Notes: a model not told the origin generated them from the sequence alone. DNA of 64,000 bases from Misgurnus anguillicaudatus (GCF_027580225.2 NC_073354.2:33396501-33460500); one strand, 5' to 3'; counted from the stretch's first letter, positions 1 through 11,598 are shown. Program-made: numbers and translations.

Positions 1-139
1 TTTGCCGGAAATGCGTCGATGCGTCGCATTGTTTACGTTTTCAAATGAAGGCGGCTTCAGCTCCGACCGGATAATACAAGTGTTATACCAGACAGCCAGA
101 ACGTGATCAAAAGTGTGGGAATACTTTAAGCAGAGACCA

Positions 140-259
140 AATAAAACACATTCTGTGTAAAACTGAAATGGCATACCACAGCAGCGCAACATCTGTGCAT
201 GATCATCTTAAAAGAAAACAACCTGGAGCTCTCCGACCTCAGAATGACGCGACGGCAGC
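140..259 (+). pseudogene. BED zinc-finger exon relic of a ZBED/hAT-type gene
   Basis: One frame reads CKTEMAYHSS, then VHDHLKRK, which resembles the second half of a BED zinc finger (Cys, then a His-x-His region followed by a basic stretch), as found in ZBED proteins and hAT transposases. The usual first cysteine is replaced (the residues before CKTE read HIL), and the upstream part of the finger runs into stop codons in other frames, so the domain is broken. The reading frame meets GTAAGT at 260-265, a perfect splice donor, so this looks like the first coding exon of a transposon-derived gene. No catalytic domain follows in the window. Family assignment is from memory of the motif, so it is moderate. 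Confidence 0.45.
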
Positions 260-265
260 GTAAGT

Positions 266-1023
266 ATTTGAATTTTTACAGTAAGTTTTTATACAACAAT
301 AGAATCAATGCAGGCATATATGGTGCTTAATACAGCTGTGTTTACATCTTAGTTTAATACGAGCTGCGAGACGCCTGACAGACACGACATTGCATCGCGT
401 CTGGGCAGTATGTTGAAACGGTAAATAAAGAGCGGGACATGTTTAACTTTTTATATTAAGAAGTTATGAAATAATAAGTTACTGTGTTACACTGAGATAG
501 GCATGTGCCCGCGTGCACTGAAAGCCAGCTGGCAGCGCGGAGTTCCCATAGCTTATTTTTTTGCTATGTGCGCAGATATTATAAAAGCTCGTCTCGTTAG
601 GTATTCCTGACATGCGTTTATTTAAAGTAACAGCAGCGTAAACGCCGTCACAGCTCAAAGTTAATACGAAATATTTTCATCTTTTACCCGCAGAAAAAAA
701 CCCAACAGAGACAGTTTAAAACAGTACCCCAAATAAAAAAAGCAGAGGACTTGGCAACACCCACAGTGCACAGCATCTTTCATCCAGTTCATGCTTTATC
801 TCTGGATAAATTTATAAAGTCAAAGATTGGTTGGAGAAAGTTGTTCTTATGAAAACACAATCAAAAATGCCTAAAGCTATTTTATTGCTTGATGTAGCCT
901 AATGTTATGAAAGTACACATGAACGCTGCAGAATGTACAGCGTGTGACAGCGCGTGTACAACGTGTGATGGTGCCATTGCCCTGCTATTGCATGTTTCTG
1001 TGACGAGAATCATGTGATATTTA
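266..1023. other. Stretch without recognisable gene
   Basis: AT-rich non-coding sequence. The open frames are short and have no recognisable domain. I see no clear repeat boundary here. Confidence 0.4.
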
Positions 1024-1174
1024 AGCAATATCGCTCGAGTAGGAGTGTGATATAGCTCTATATCATCACGGCTGTGATTAGGCCAGAGGCACGAGGCCGC
1101 AGGCCGAGTGCCGGAGGCAATCACAGCCGTGATGATATAGAGCTATATCACACGACTCCGAGAGCGATATTGCT
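1024..1174. repeat. Foldback element with 57-bp arms
   Basis: The arm from 1024 to about 1080 (starting AGCAATATCGCTC) is repeated as its reverse complement from 1117 to 1174 (ending GAGCGATATTGCT). The arms contain their own small palindrome, TATAGCTCTATATCATCAC. The 36-bp loop is CpG-rich. A further inverted pair, TTTATACAACAGTT at 1176 and AACTGTTGTATAAA at 2376, suggests that the foldback is one end of a larger element reaching about 2390. Confidence 0.75.
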
Positions 1175-2395
1175 TTTATACAACAGTTCGACGGCACACG
1201 TTTGAAAAACGAAAACTAGAAAACAACAACGGAGTTATTTTAAAAGCCTCTTTGTTTGAGAACTACTTCTTCCGCCACGGATTTGAGGGCGGCCAGAATG
1301 ACAGGTAAAACTTTCGGCTGCTTTGAAGCTCATAACAACTCAATGGACAGAAAAGCCGTTACTTTATATTACCGTTTCTTGGTCTCAAAGTGTAGTTTTA
1401 AGATTAGTTCAGTCGAGAATGTATATGTATTATATTTAAATCTGCAGTCGATTAGTAAAGATAGCGCCTGTTTGAACGTTTGCTTAGTGAGATTCGGTAC
1501 GAATGAGAACCAAAGCATGAGCGGACATCAGTGTTCACTCGCCCCGCTGACCACCGCCCTCTCTGGGCTACATTTCTGAAAGAGATACCCCGGCTCTCAT
1601 GTTGGCCTTGTTTGTTTATGATCGTCAAAATGAGATCAAATCAGCAGTATTTGGTGTCATGATAAAACTATTACTTGTTTTTAAATTCATATTTAGTGTC
1701 TTTTGTGTTGTTATTGTTTTGGCGCGAGGTAAAAGTTAATAAAACTATTTGTATAACGTTACTATTGCGTTCTCATTTATTCTTAACGTGATACGAGCAC
1801 TCGATTATTATTATTAAACTTTGTTCTTGTCAGTACTATATAAAACTGTTTTTTATAAGTGTCATAGATATGTTTTTGCATGCTGCTTATAAATATACCA
1901 GTGGCGATATCTCATAACATGTTTTAATAGTCAGGTCACGATAAAGTAAATGATCAATGTCCACATTTAAAAGCTGCGGTGCTTACCTGCAGTTCCACGG
2001 TGTTTTCGCGTTCTGATAAGAAATATAGCTCCAGAAAAAAAACGAGTGTTTATATTCCTCTTTCCAAGTGTTAATCATCCACACGATGTGACAAGACATT
2101 TCTCCCATTAACTGTAACGTAACATCCAAGAGCGCTGATCTTTGACGGAATAATACTTCTGATTGGGGATTCACAGACTGATTTATGAGCCAACTAATGA
2201 GACACACGGAGCGTGATTCAAACAGCGCGTCTGTGTTTTTCCATTCAGAGATGAGCCTGCTTAGGACCTCCATTCACTAGGTGGCGGAATAATACGGAAG
2301 ATGAAACGGTTACAGTGCTGTTATCAGCACAATATCGTATGGCTCTTAGCCAATCAGATTCGAGAACCAGAAAGAACTGTTGTATAAATGTAAAT
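1175..2395. mobile_element. Possible body of a larger terminal-inverted-repeat element
   Basis: The stretch is bounded by TTTATACAACAGTT and its reverse complement AACTGTTGTATAAA. The interior has no convincing coding region; the open frames of 96-107 codons start at non-ATG codons or lack any domain. Possibly a non-autonomous DNA transposon. Confidence 0.35.
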
Positions 2396-2439
2396 ATAAG
2401 ACATGAACTTGCGCACAAATGTTTTGCCCATGTGCACAA

Positions 2440-2960
2440 GGTATTTTTTACATCCAATTGAGAAAATACTACGATTTACTCGTTTACATGCATACTGTTA
2501 TCCTACTGATCACATCACAGATTGGATCAATACGATCCAAATTTGCATCTGATCGACGCCAATCCTATTGATTAAGGTGTTTACATGAAGGCTTTTCAAT
2601 ACGATTGAGCCATCAATACGATTACAAACGGATTATTTGGTTGCATGTAAAACGTAGCTATGTGCTACATGCACAAAATTTCGTCCAGCTGACTGAATTT
2701 AATCCGATTGCTGGTTATGACAGTACAGTTTACATGCACCCTAAACATTGCAATCTGATTAAAACGTTTGTTTACATTTACATTCTATATAATCCGAACC
2801 AAAGGTTTGCACAAGCGAACAGCCAGGGTTGCCAGATTATTGTATCAAAACTATCCTAATGGACATTTAAAAGTTTTTTTGCATCCAACTGAGAAAATAT
2901 TACGATTCACGCGTTTACATGCCTACCTTACTCCTGATGAACGGATCACAGATGGGACTA
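2440..2960. repeat. Degenerate repeat with recurrent GTTTACATGC words
   Basis: Words such as CGTTTACATGCATAC, TGTTTACATGAAGG and GCGTTTACATGCC recur. They resemble the termini of the MITE at 57374-57963. The two blocks starting ATCCAATTGAGAAAATAC (2453) and ATCCAACTGAGAAAATA (2883) are direct repeats, so this is probably two partial copies. Confidence 0.4.
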
Positions 2961-2963
2961 CGC

Positions 2964-3740
2964 GGGTGATTCTCACGAAACCATTGAAACACCACGGCAC
3001 TAATGATTGTAGCTTTAAAATGTGTAATATAGTAACATTAAAAAGTAGCAGAATTAACACAATACTGTGTTCTACCTTGCACAATCTGTGATTTCAACAT
3101 AAGAATTTATAATTGTAAATTTTATCTAATTTTCTGCTGAAATTCTCATTACCGCAATGTGTCCGGCTGTGTTTGAACATGCTTGTGTTGTAATTTAATC
3201 AAATTAACACAAAAATATTAAGAAAAAAAATAAATGGATGTTTTGCTAGACTACTTTAGATGACAGAAAAAATATTTACTGAATATTCATGTATGATAAT
3301 AATGAAGAAAAATTAAGAAAATGATGTGTCCATGCCTGATGTTCTCATCCTCCGCAACACTTTTTGAGAACAGTTTAAGCACACATACAGAATTTTAATA
3401 AAGTTTGATTTTGAGTGACCAAGCACATGGACCAGTTACTTCAAGATGGCTACCAGGTAAGATCATTTTTTTACAGTTAATTTGAAATATTGTCTTGTCA
3501 GAATGCTTACACGACATTTTGATTATCATTACCGCAACAGATGCTTATTAAATGTTAATTTAATTAATAGAAGCATAATACTTTGATTTTAAATGGATGT
3601 GCAGAATCTCCAAATTATGTTCTTTCAGGTTTGTCATGTCATTTTGAAAATATGTCAGTGTTGATGTTTTCTGACTGTTGCGGTAATGAGATTTTTTAGG
3701 ACTAATTTTTTTACATTGTTACAAAAAGTGTTAAATGATA
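2964..3740 (+). mobile_element. R1 element, copy C (GGGTGATTCTCACG end)
   Basis: The element starts GGGTGATTCTCACGAAA, the same terminus as the R1 copies at 53631 and 37691. The interior shares the CATTACCGCAA words and a block in opposite orientation to those copies. A short ATG-initiated frame at 3427-3456 (MDQLLQDGYQ) ends exactly at a GTAAGA donor; the same ATGGCTACCAG-GTAAG junction is conserved in the other two copies. The far terminus is not visible, so this copy is probably truncated. Confidence 0.5.
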
Positions 3741-3923
3741 AGTAAAAGTTTTTAAATTAATGTTCCCATTTACTCCAGACTTTGTTTTTCAATGTCTGGT
3801 AGGAAAAAAGTAAATTTAAGCAATTTTTTCTCATTCCACTCTGTTTATGAGAAAAAAATAAATAAAACAAAGAGACTATTGAAAAAATACACTGAGTATG
3901 GATCTGTAAGATTAATGTATATT

Positions 3924-4172
3924 TGAAGAGTTTCGTTGCAAAACGAGATAAATCCATTTTTAACATTTTTGTCAAAACATGTTTATTATTATGTTATCAT
4001 GTTATTATTTTGTTTTATGGTGCTACTTAGCTGTATTTTTTAAGTTATGAAGGTTAAAATCAAAACAAACCAACTGCAGTTGCATTGATATTAATTGTAA
4101 TGCACAACCAAAAAATGACATTTCTGAACAATTAAAAAACGGATTTATCTAGTTTTGCAACAAAACTCTTTA
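3924..4172. mobile_element. Mariner-type MITE, family M1, copy 1
   Basis: Termini read TGAAGAGTTTCGTTGCAAAA and the degraded reverse complement TTTTGCAACAAAACTCTTTA. The loop (ATGTTATCATGTTATTATTTTG and onward) matches the copies at 22479, 48091 and 51558. The 2-bp TA flanks seen in copies 2 and 4 suggest a Tc1/mariner-class MITE. Confidence 0.8.
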
Positions 4173-5949
4173 TTTGTATAGGTAAAATATTCTGGATTTT
4201 TGAAATATTTTTGAAAACTTGAATAACATTGACTTGGCATCTGAGCCTATAGTTTCTGACACTCCAATGAAGACATGTTTGTGAGATTTCTGGGTCTTTT
4301 TCATGGTTTAATATCTGAGATGCTCTCCATATAATCTCACTGATGTCTAGGAGAAAGAATTGAAATATTAAAGAGATCTCTGATAGATTGTCTTGTAAGG
4401 TCTGACATCAAATAAAACTTCTCTACAGTTGAAAATGTTGCAGGGTGATTTTCAATCATGACTCACCAAAAGAACCAAAAACAAATGGATGAAAGAGAGG
4501 AGGAAAGCCTCCGGACCATCTGGGTGGTGCTAAACATCTTCTCTAAGAGGATGTGGTTTATTCTCACACCTTTGCCCCCTTTTGTTTCAATCTGTGGTAA
4601 ACCAGATGAATGTATTCGGGCCGTCTCTGTGTGTTTATGTGGATCAAAAAGAGTCTGTCCTAATATAACTGTAGCATATCCCTCACAAAGGATTAAACTT
4701 AATCTCAGAAATATTTCTGTGATACAAGTATTTAAGCTCATCACATGGTGATGGTGAACCAGGGTCACGAATAACTTCAATAAAATGCACAATTTCTATA
4801 AATGTAGGCATGGTGGTAAAGCCAAAACAAATCAGTTAAATGGAATAAAAACAGGAAAAGGAAATTCAGCGATATCAGCAGTTGGCAAACGCTGAGAACG
4901 ACTGGAAGTTGCCACTTGAAAATTTACATGTCTGGGGTAGTAAAAATAATGCCTTGTCTTTGCCCTTTGTGGATTTTCCTGTCAATTTTGATTTACTTCA
5001 TATGCACTAAAGATGAAGTTTGAAGTGAAAGTACTTCTCCAATCTCAGCGTTATACAGACAACTACAATTTCACACTTTAGCTTTAAAATTTAGCTCCAC
5101 ATTCTTTGATTGACATGCATGCACAAACTCAGACAGACTGACCCATAATCTGAATTTTACTAATCTTACTATTACTCTGGATACAGACAACACACCAAAT
5201 CTGTTTACCTTATTTTGATTTGATTATATAATCAAGTAAACTTAACATGTTAAAAAGACCTGAATGATGGTACTAGCATAGTGTGATGACATACAAAGCG
5301 AATTTGTGTGGTTAATGTACCCATTAAAAGTTCTTTTAGACAATGTAATGGCTTTTGGTTCTAGTTGAACCCAACTGTTTATGATGGCGGCACTGATCGT
5401 AACGCTTTCTGGATGCAGTGAGCATCATATGAGGTCATTGCCAGCAAGAGGACAGGCTCACCTCACAAACGTTGCCAGACTGCGGAGGTTTTGTTGCCTT
5501 GTAAACATTCTTGTGGCTAAATCGCTCTAATTTTCCTGAAAATGGTTTTGCCCAGTGACTGTACTTTTGTAAACACCCCTAGGCACCTGTCCTGTCCTTA
5601 CGACCACACACATAGGAGACTAGGAATGCAACGTTGAGCAACTGAAAACATTTTATGATTTGAAGTTATATCAACAAATGTTGAATGTTTTTTGTTCATT
5701 TAATTTATCAAATTAAGTAAGTAATTTCAACTTGTTACATTAACTCTTCACTAGCCAAAATTTTAAATAGTTGCTCTTGCAGAGCCAATTAATTAAACAT
5801 AAAACATAAGTAAAATTAAATTTTGTTTACAGTTCATTTAGCCGAAAATATCCATAAAAGTATTATCTTTCTCTGACACTTACTTGCTTTCACACTGTAA
5901 ACATGTTTGCTAAATTTATAAATCATACGCGCCTCTTACTATACACTGG
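4173..5949. other. Intronic stretch without recognisable gene
   Basis: This lies in the presumed mark3 intron 3. The ORF near 4458 on the plus strand and its minus-strand counterpart are overlapping shadows without a domain. No clear repeat edges are seen. Confidence 0.4.
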
Positions 5950-6049
5950 TTGCTATTCAAAAAACGTCATCAAATATGTTATTGCTTGGTAAAATGTATT
6001 CTGTCTTTTCATTTGTTCGGCCGAAATCATTTATTCTGCGTGAAAATGC

Positions 6050-7140
6050 ATATTATCGCTCCGAATTGCCGAACCGCCTCATCCCCCGCATCGCCAAACC
6101 GTCTTGTCCCCCGAATGGCCGAACAGCCTCGTCCCCCGCATCGCCAAGCCGCCTCGTCGCCCGAACCGCCTTGTCCCCCGAACCGCCTTGTCCCCCGAAC
6201 CGCCTTGTCCCCCGAACCGCCTCGTCCCCCCAATGGCCAAACCGCCTCGTTCCCCCAATGGCCGAACCGCCTCGTCCCCCGAATGGCCGAACAGCCTCGT
6301 CCCCCGAATGGCCGAACAGCCTCGTCCCGCGAATGGCCGAACAGCCTCGTCCCCTGAATGGCCGAACAGCCTCGTCCCCCGCATCGCCAAGCCGCCTCGT
6401 CCCCCGAACCGCCTTGTCCCCCGAACCGCCTCGTCCCCCGAATCGCCGAACCACCTTGTCCCCCGAATAGCCGAACCACCTCGTCCCCCGAATCGCCAAA
6501 CCACCTTGGCAGCCGAACCACTTTAAACCGCCTCGGCCGGCAAACTGCCCCGTCCCCCGAATCGCCGAACCACCTTGGCAGCCGAACCACTTTAAACCGC
6601 CTCGGCCGGCAAACTGCCTCGTCCCCCGGATGGCCGAACCGCCTCGTCCCCCGAATCGCGGAACCACCTTGGCAGACGAACCACTTTAAACCGCCTCGGC
6701 CGGAAAACTGCCTCGTCCCCCGAATGGCCGAACCGCCTCGTCCCCCGAATGGCCGAACCGCCTCGTCCCCCGAATGGCCGAACCGCCTCGTCCCCCGAAT
6801 GGCCGAACCGCCTCGTCCCCCGAATGGCCGAACCGCCTCGTCCCCCGAATGGCCGAACCGCCTCGTCCCCCGAATGGCCGAACCGCCTCGTCTCCCGAAT
6901 GGCCGAACCGCCTCGTCCCCCGAATGGCCGAACCACATCGTCCCCCGAATGGCCGCATCGCCTCGTCCCCCGAATGCCCCATCCCCAAACCACCTTGGCA
7001 GCTGAACCATTTTAAACTGCCTCGGCCGGCGAACCGCTTCCTCTCCTGAATCTCCGAACCGCCTTGTCCCCCCCATCCCCAAACCGCCTCGTCCCCCAAA
7101 TGGCCGAACCGCGTTGACAGCCAAACCGCTTCAAATCGTC
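6050..7140. repeat. GC-rich 25-bp minisatellite
   Basis: More than forty tandem copies of a 25-bp unit built from GAATGGCCGAAC, CGCCTCGT and a run of five C. Copies at 6715-6960 are nearly identical; both flanks decay into variants (GCCAAACC, GCCTTGTC, TTGGCAGCCG), ending in AT-rich units near 7200. Because 25 is not divisible by 3 and the unit lacks stops in any register, all six frames stay open for hundreds of codons. One minus-strand frame runs 365 codons with a 25-residue peptide repeat containing FGHSGDEAV. These frames are a consequence of the unit and not evidence of a gene. CpG density is far above the surrounding DNA. Confidence 0.95.
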
Positions 7141-7240
7141 TTGGCCGTCAAAACGCCTCGATCGCCAAAACGCTTTTGTTATTTAATCGCCAAATCCATT
7201 TGGTTGCTTATTCGCCAAATCAATTCGGTTGCCGAACAAA

Positions 7241-8515
7241 TATATCTTTTTAATTAAAGTGCGCAGTGAACTCTGTTGCCATGAAACTCATGCTGGCACC
7301 ATTCATTTCATATTCGCTCCCGGCTGTTCTAGCCTGCCAGTATGGTGGCCTAAACAGAATGGGTCACGTGAAGTCCGGACCTCTATAGTAGGTGCAAAAG
7401 CATCTGTAGACCACACCAAAAACAGGACTGAAACAAGCATTGTGATCAAGAACCATTAAATATAATTGAACATCTACTCATTATTCACAAAATCGTTTAA
7501 AACCTGTAATTACATTTCTTGCAGTCTACAAAAGAATATCAGTCAGTTTTGGATTTGCAGGAGGGTGAGTAAATAATTTTAACTTTTGGGGTCAACTGTT
7601 CCTTTAAGACATTTCTCAAAAAAGAATCTGTGACTCATCATCTTCAATCGCCCTGATCCCGGATGTTTCTCATTCTCTAGTAAAAAAGCTCTAGTTTCCA
7701 AGGATAATCATCAGGGATGAAATGAAATTCTCTCTTACTCTACATCAACACCCACATGCGCCTACACGCAACAATGACGTCAACGCTCCTGCGCTGCTAC
7801 TTTCAAATGCTGAATAATCTGTGTGCATTCATGCACTCAACCTTGACAAGAAGACATTTGATTTTCATACTCACACATATATAAAGAGGTTAATTTTAAA
7901 CATGGACATAGAGACTCTGTGCCCACTGTCAGGGTTGAAAAAAAAAACGTGAATAAAATAACATCATTGTAAGACGCAAGAAAAGCACAGAAGTGGTCAC
8001 TGTTTGAAAGAGGACCCAAGATGTTTATTGAAATGCCAGATTTAGAAATGAAGGTTAACAACAAAGCGTTGTATGCTAAATGAAACTTTAAATCTGACTC
8101 AGTATTAATCCACTATCATTAGCTTTCTTTACATTGCACTGTGACTGTCAATAAAATCACTGTATTTAAATAGTATAAATCATGACTATGCAAACGGGAT
8201 GGCTGCTTTACAAACGCTTGCTTTTGTTTGCTTTGATAGAGTCAATCTTGTGGCTTTAAATCTATTTGTATTACTGCTATAATAAAATGCTTGTTTAACA
8301 AAGCTCAGGAGAAAAAAATATGTGGCAATCCTATAAAGCAAGATTGTATTTAATATACATTTAATTATGTCCATGCTGAAACGGTCATTAGGAATATGAT
8401 TGAAAAACAAGTTATTACATTTGCTTTGTAGGTCAATCGGTTCATTGATCAGTAATGTTTCAGCATCTAAAGTCATCTGGAACAAAATCTGAGTTTATCT
8501 ACTTATTTACTGTAA
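7241..8515. other. Intronic stretch with a MITE fragment
   Basis: No gene is supported. The segment near 7555-7608 (GAGGGTGAGTAAATAATTTT, ending in TCCTTTAAG) resembles the right end of a TTAA-flanked MITE related to the one at 13466-14887. Confidence 0.4.
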
Positions 8516-8721
8516 TGGGGCGTACACACCAGAAGCGAATTTAACTATTTTGCATGAGTAGATTATATACGAACTAGTCAATGCAAAGACGCGAATAGAC
8601 GCAAATTTGTGCTGAGCAAGACAAATGATGCAAATTGGGTGGCGTAATTGCTTGACGTGAAGTTAAATCCCGCGAGTAATCTAGAGGGAGGAACGTAATG
8701 CTTCGCCTTTGGTGTGACTCA
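8516..8721. mobile_element. Harbinger-like MITE
   Basis: Left terminus TGGGGCGTACACACCAGAAG and right terminus CTTTGGTGTGACTCA form an imperfect inverted repeat (ACACACCA / TGGTGTG). Flanks are TAA and TTA, so the expected 3-bp target duplication is imperfect. The ends resemble the MITE at 55613-55880. Confidence 0.45.
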
Positions 8722-9185
8722 TTATTATTTCTTTCTGGTTTTGCCTTCTTTTCAGTATCACCTGTTTGTTTCAAAGCTTGTTTTTGCCAAATAGACTAAT
8801 AAACAATGTAGATTAACGTTTTATTTGTATACTTGTTTTTTTAACAAAACCTCTAGACTTTTCTGATTGGTATGCCTTAAGCAAACATTGCTGTTTCTTC
8901 AGCCTTGGCAATTTGAAAAGAGGTTATTTCTTTACTTCAATTGCACTGCAAGCCAGTTTCTTTATCGGGTTATTTGTCTTTATTACTTTGGAGGTCTCAC
9001 GACTCTATCCAACAATCCGTGACCCAGTTTCGGTTGAGAAACCCCGGTCCCAAAAGCAGGTACACAAGGAGGAGTGCAGATGCCTTTTAACTTGTAATTT
9101 CGTATGTTTTTATGCAGCATATTCAAAGAAAATCTCTAAGCACTTGCATTTTGACAACAGTTTTTTTCTTCATACCCACAGTATA

Positions 9186-9245
9186 GTTGGATTGAACCAG
9201 CAACTTGCATTCACACACTACCTTCGTATCCATTGGGCTACTGAT
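9186..9245 (-). repeat. tRNA-like SINE head fragment
   Basis: Read on the minus strand: GTAGCCCAATGGATACG, then GGTTCAATCC, which resemble an RNA polymerase III A box and B box. The fragment is short and I cannot see a complete SINE. Confidence 0.35.
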
Positions 9246-9334
9246 ATCCAACAATCCTTTAGCCCATCATAAGTTGAATTTACTCAAAAAAACTCAAATT
9301 TTTATGTTATTTTAACTAAAATTTTATTTGTTAA

Positions 9335-10039
9335 AGGGACACTCCACTTTTTGGAAAATATGCTCATTTTCCAGCTCCCCTAGAGTTAGACATTTGATTT
9401 TTACCGTTTTGGAATATATTCAGCCGATCTCCGGGTCTGGCACTACCACTTTTAGCATAGCTTAGCATAATCCATTAAATCTGATTAGACCATTAGCATC
9501 ACGCCTAAAAAATAACCAAAGAGTTTCGATATTTTTCCTATTTAAAACTTGACTCTAGTTACATCGTCTAAGACCGACAGAAAATTTAAAATGTGCGATT
9601 TTCTAGGCAGATATGGCTAGGAACAATGCTGTTACTTTGCTGCCGTAACATTGCTGCAGCAGGCGTATTGATATTACGCAGCAGCCTCCTGCAGCCATGT
9701 TACAACAGTAAAGTCCTTGATTATTACGCCAGAATGAGAGTTTCTATAGGCCATATCGGCCTAGAAAATCGCAACTTTTAATTTTCTATCGGTCTTAGTA
9801 GGCAATGTAACTAAAGAAGAGTCAAGTTTTAAATAGGAAAAATATCGAAACTCTTTTGTTATTTTTTAGCGCGATGCTAATGGTCTAATCAGATTAAACG
9901 AATTATGCTAAGCTATGCTAAAAGTGCTAGCGCCAGACCCGAGGATCAGCTGAATGGATTCCAAAATGGTAAAAATCAAATGTTTAACTCTAGGGGAGCT
10001 GAAAAATTTGCATATTTTCAAAAAAAGTGGAGTGTCCTT
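9335..10039. mobile_element. TTAA-flanked long inverted-repeat MITE, family F4, copy 1
   Basis: TTAA at 9331-9334 and 10040-10043. The left arm begins AGGGACACTCCACTTTTTGG; the right arm is its reverse complement. The arms pair for about 300 bp each, including CTTTTAGCATAGCTTAGCAT opposite ATGCTAAGCTATGCTAAAAG. The centre holds a smaller palindrome around CTGCAGCAGGCGTATTG. A truncated second copy starts at 21834. Confidence 0.85.
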
Positions 10040-10049
10040 TTAAATCTAG

Positions 10050-11021
10050 GCACATACTACTTTTTTACAATATTTTCTATATTAGCAGACAATCACAATA
10101 TTTGGGGTGATCAACATCATTCAGTCTCAAGCTTTTAGTGGACCTAGCATCAGACTCTGTCCCGGTCTTCGCCCTCATGCCCAAACTGATCATACCCGCC
10201 CCTCTCTAGAGACACAACCTGAGCCACGAAATCTCAATCGGCTTGCAAATGGAAAACAGCCAAAATCAATGACCTGGAAAAACAAGTGCCGGCTAATTAT
10301 AGTGGAAAGGACAGTCAATGGCAGAGAACATCAACACCTCACATTGGCCTCAATGTGACAATGTGATCTATACGGTCCATCCAAAAAACAGACGAGGGAG
10401 AACGAACGGAAACGTGACTCACATGCAACAAACTTTAGGGGACTCACGCTGAGCAAACCTTCAATCCTTCAAGGGCTCATCTAAGTCCTCTGGTATACGT
10501 TAAGTTATTATTCAAACTGTTCATGCTGATTTCCCTCCTCCGGCTATTATAAGCAACTTCTGAAATTCGAGTCCACTGAGAATGTATCTCGTTCCCTTTT
10601 GATCCTTTCGGTTTGCATTTGTGATGGTGCAATTAAACGTGTTGTTCCCAAGAAAAGTCGCTTTGGATAAAAGCATCAGCCAAATGTAATGTTAGCTCAA
10701 ACTGACAACTAAAGCTGAGGGATGCAATTCATATTTAATGTGTAAATACCAGCTTAATGCTACTAAAACAATGCCCTCTTTATCCCAACCTATATGAAAA
10801 ATTAACCCTGGCTTGACCACTGGCGTGGGTACCTGTTTGCTACCAAAAACGGTGAAGCATTTGACCGAAATTATTTTTGCAATTCTGTGCAATGGTGCTA
10901 AAATTACAAACTTTCCCTAAAAAAAATCTATGAAAAACCTATTTGTCCAAAGTGAACAGACCCAGGTAAGCTCAAAAGCCGAGCAACACTCGCCACAAAT
11001 CTGGTTAATGTTTAATTTTTT
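10050..11021. other. Intronic stretch, partly single-copy in appearance
   Basis: 10120-10560 has no resemblance to the other repeats in the window and has mixed base composition, for example GCCGGCTAATTATAGTGG near 10287. It is a candidate conserved non-coding segment. A SINE 3' tail (AAGTCGCTTTGGATAAAAGC) follows at 10653. Confidence 0.3.
10652..10692 (+). repeat. SINE 3' tail fragment
   Basis: AAGTCGCTTTGGATAAAAGC is the conserved 3' domain shared by several fish tRNA-derived SINEs. The same domain in reverse is seen at 44950-44985. Confidence 0.6.
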
Positions 11022-11171
11022 CTAGAAGTGAAAATAAAAGCTTTGCTCAGAGTATTGTGGATTGCATGGCCTTATCTGTAAACTGCTGAAAGGGATAGTA
11101 AAGCACACGGGAGGTAAAGAACGGAGACGCACAGAGTTTTTATAGCTCAGTAGCAATCCTAAAATGTTTAC

Positions 11172-11225
11172 CTTCTGAAGGCTGGTAGGATTAAGTTGTG
11201 TCTTATCAATTATTTTTATGGCCAC
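11172..11225 (-). CDS. mark3: mark3 coding exon 3
   Basis: 54 bp, 18 codons, phase 0 at both ends: VAIKIIDKTQLNPTSLQK. This is the beta-3 strand and start of helix C of the MARK kinase domain; the lysine of VAIK is the ATP-anchoring catalytic lysine. The acceptor is TTGCAG before GTGGCC and the donor is GTAAAC after AAG. The NPTS sequence agrees with MARK3 and MARK1, while MARK4 has NPSS in my memory of the family. The following exon should encode LFREVRIMK and HPNIV; I searched the minus strand down to position 1 for a codon pattern for HPNI and found none, so intron 3 probably runs beyond the left edge. Confidence 0.93.
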
Positions 11226-11324
11226 CTGCAAGAAAAAGAGAAGAGAAAAAACAAATTTTACTGCCTGGAATCCAGTTATTGGGGTCCGGCACAAAGCCAG
11301 TAAAAGACCATCAGTGTGATGATG

Positions 11325-11327
<3 letters not shown>

Positions 11328-11381
<54 letters not shown>
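11328..11381 (+). repeat. (GA)n microsatellite in mark3 intron 2
   Basis: About 27 uninterrupted GA units. In the mark3 transcript this is a (CU)n tract about 100 nt upstream of the exon 3 acceptor. The overlapping RERERE and SLSLSL open frames are artefacts of the dinucleotide. Confidence 0.97.
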
Positions 11382-11384
<3 letters not shown>

Positions 11385-11598
11385 GAAATATATCTGGGTC
11401 ATTCTCACCACAATTCTCAGTACTGTAATGCTCTGTATCTGTTGCATTCGATTAAATGTGCTGATTTGAGTCATAAAGTGTTACTTGTACTGCGTAAATG
11501 TAATGAGAATGAGATTTTTTTATCACATTGATGAGTGGAAAATATGCTGAATCATACAAATGTTGTCAACATGCAAAAATGTATGAAAAATGTCTTAA

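Noticed and set aside
4458..4792. Overlapping frames of about 100 codons on both strands
   Set aside because: They mirror each other, have no domain and no splice context.
6027..7124. Long open frames of up to 365 codons on both strands (glycine/arginine- or proline-rich)
   Set aside because: They are forced by a 25-bp stop-free tandem unit; all six frames are open, and the longest one starts with TTG.
1..11171. Search for mark3 exon 4 (HPNIV-containing) on the minus strand
   Set aside because: No sequence matching the degenerate codon pattern for HPNI was found, so no further mark3 exon is reported.
11022..11474. 150-codon minus frame with a serine-leucine run
   Set aside because: Only the 18 codons of mark3 exon 3 are coding; the SLSLSL part is the (GA)n tract read in reverse and the rest is intron.
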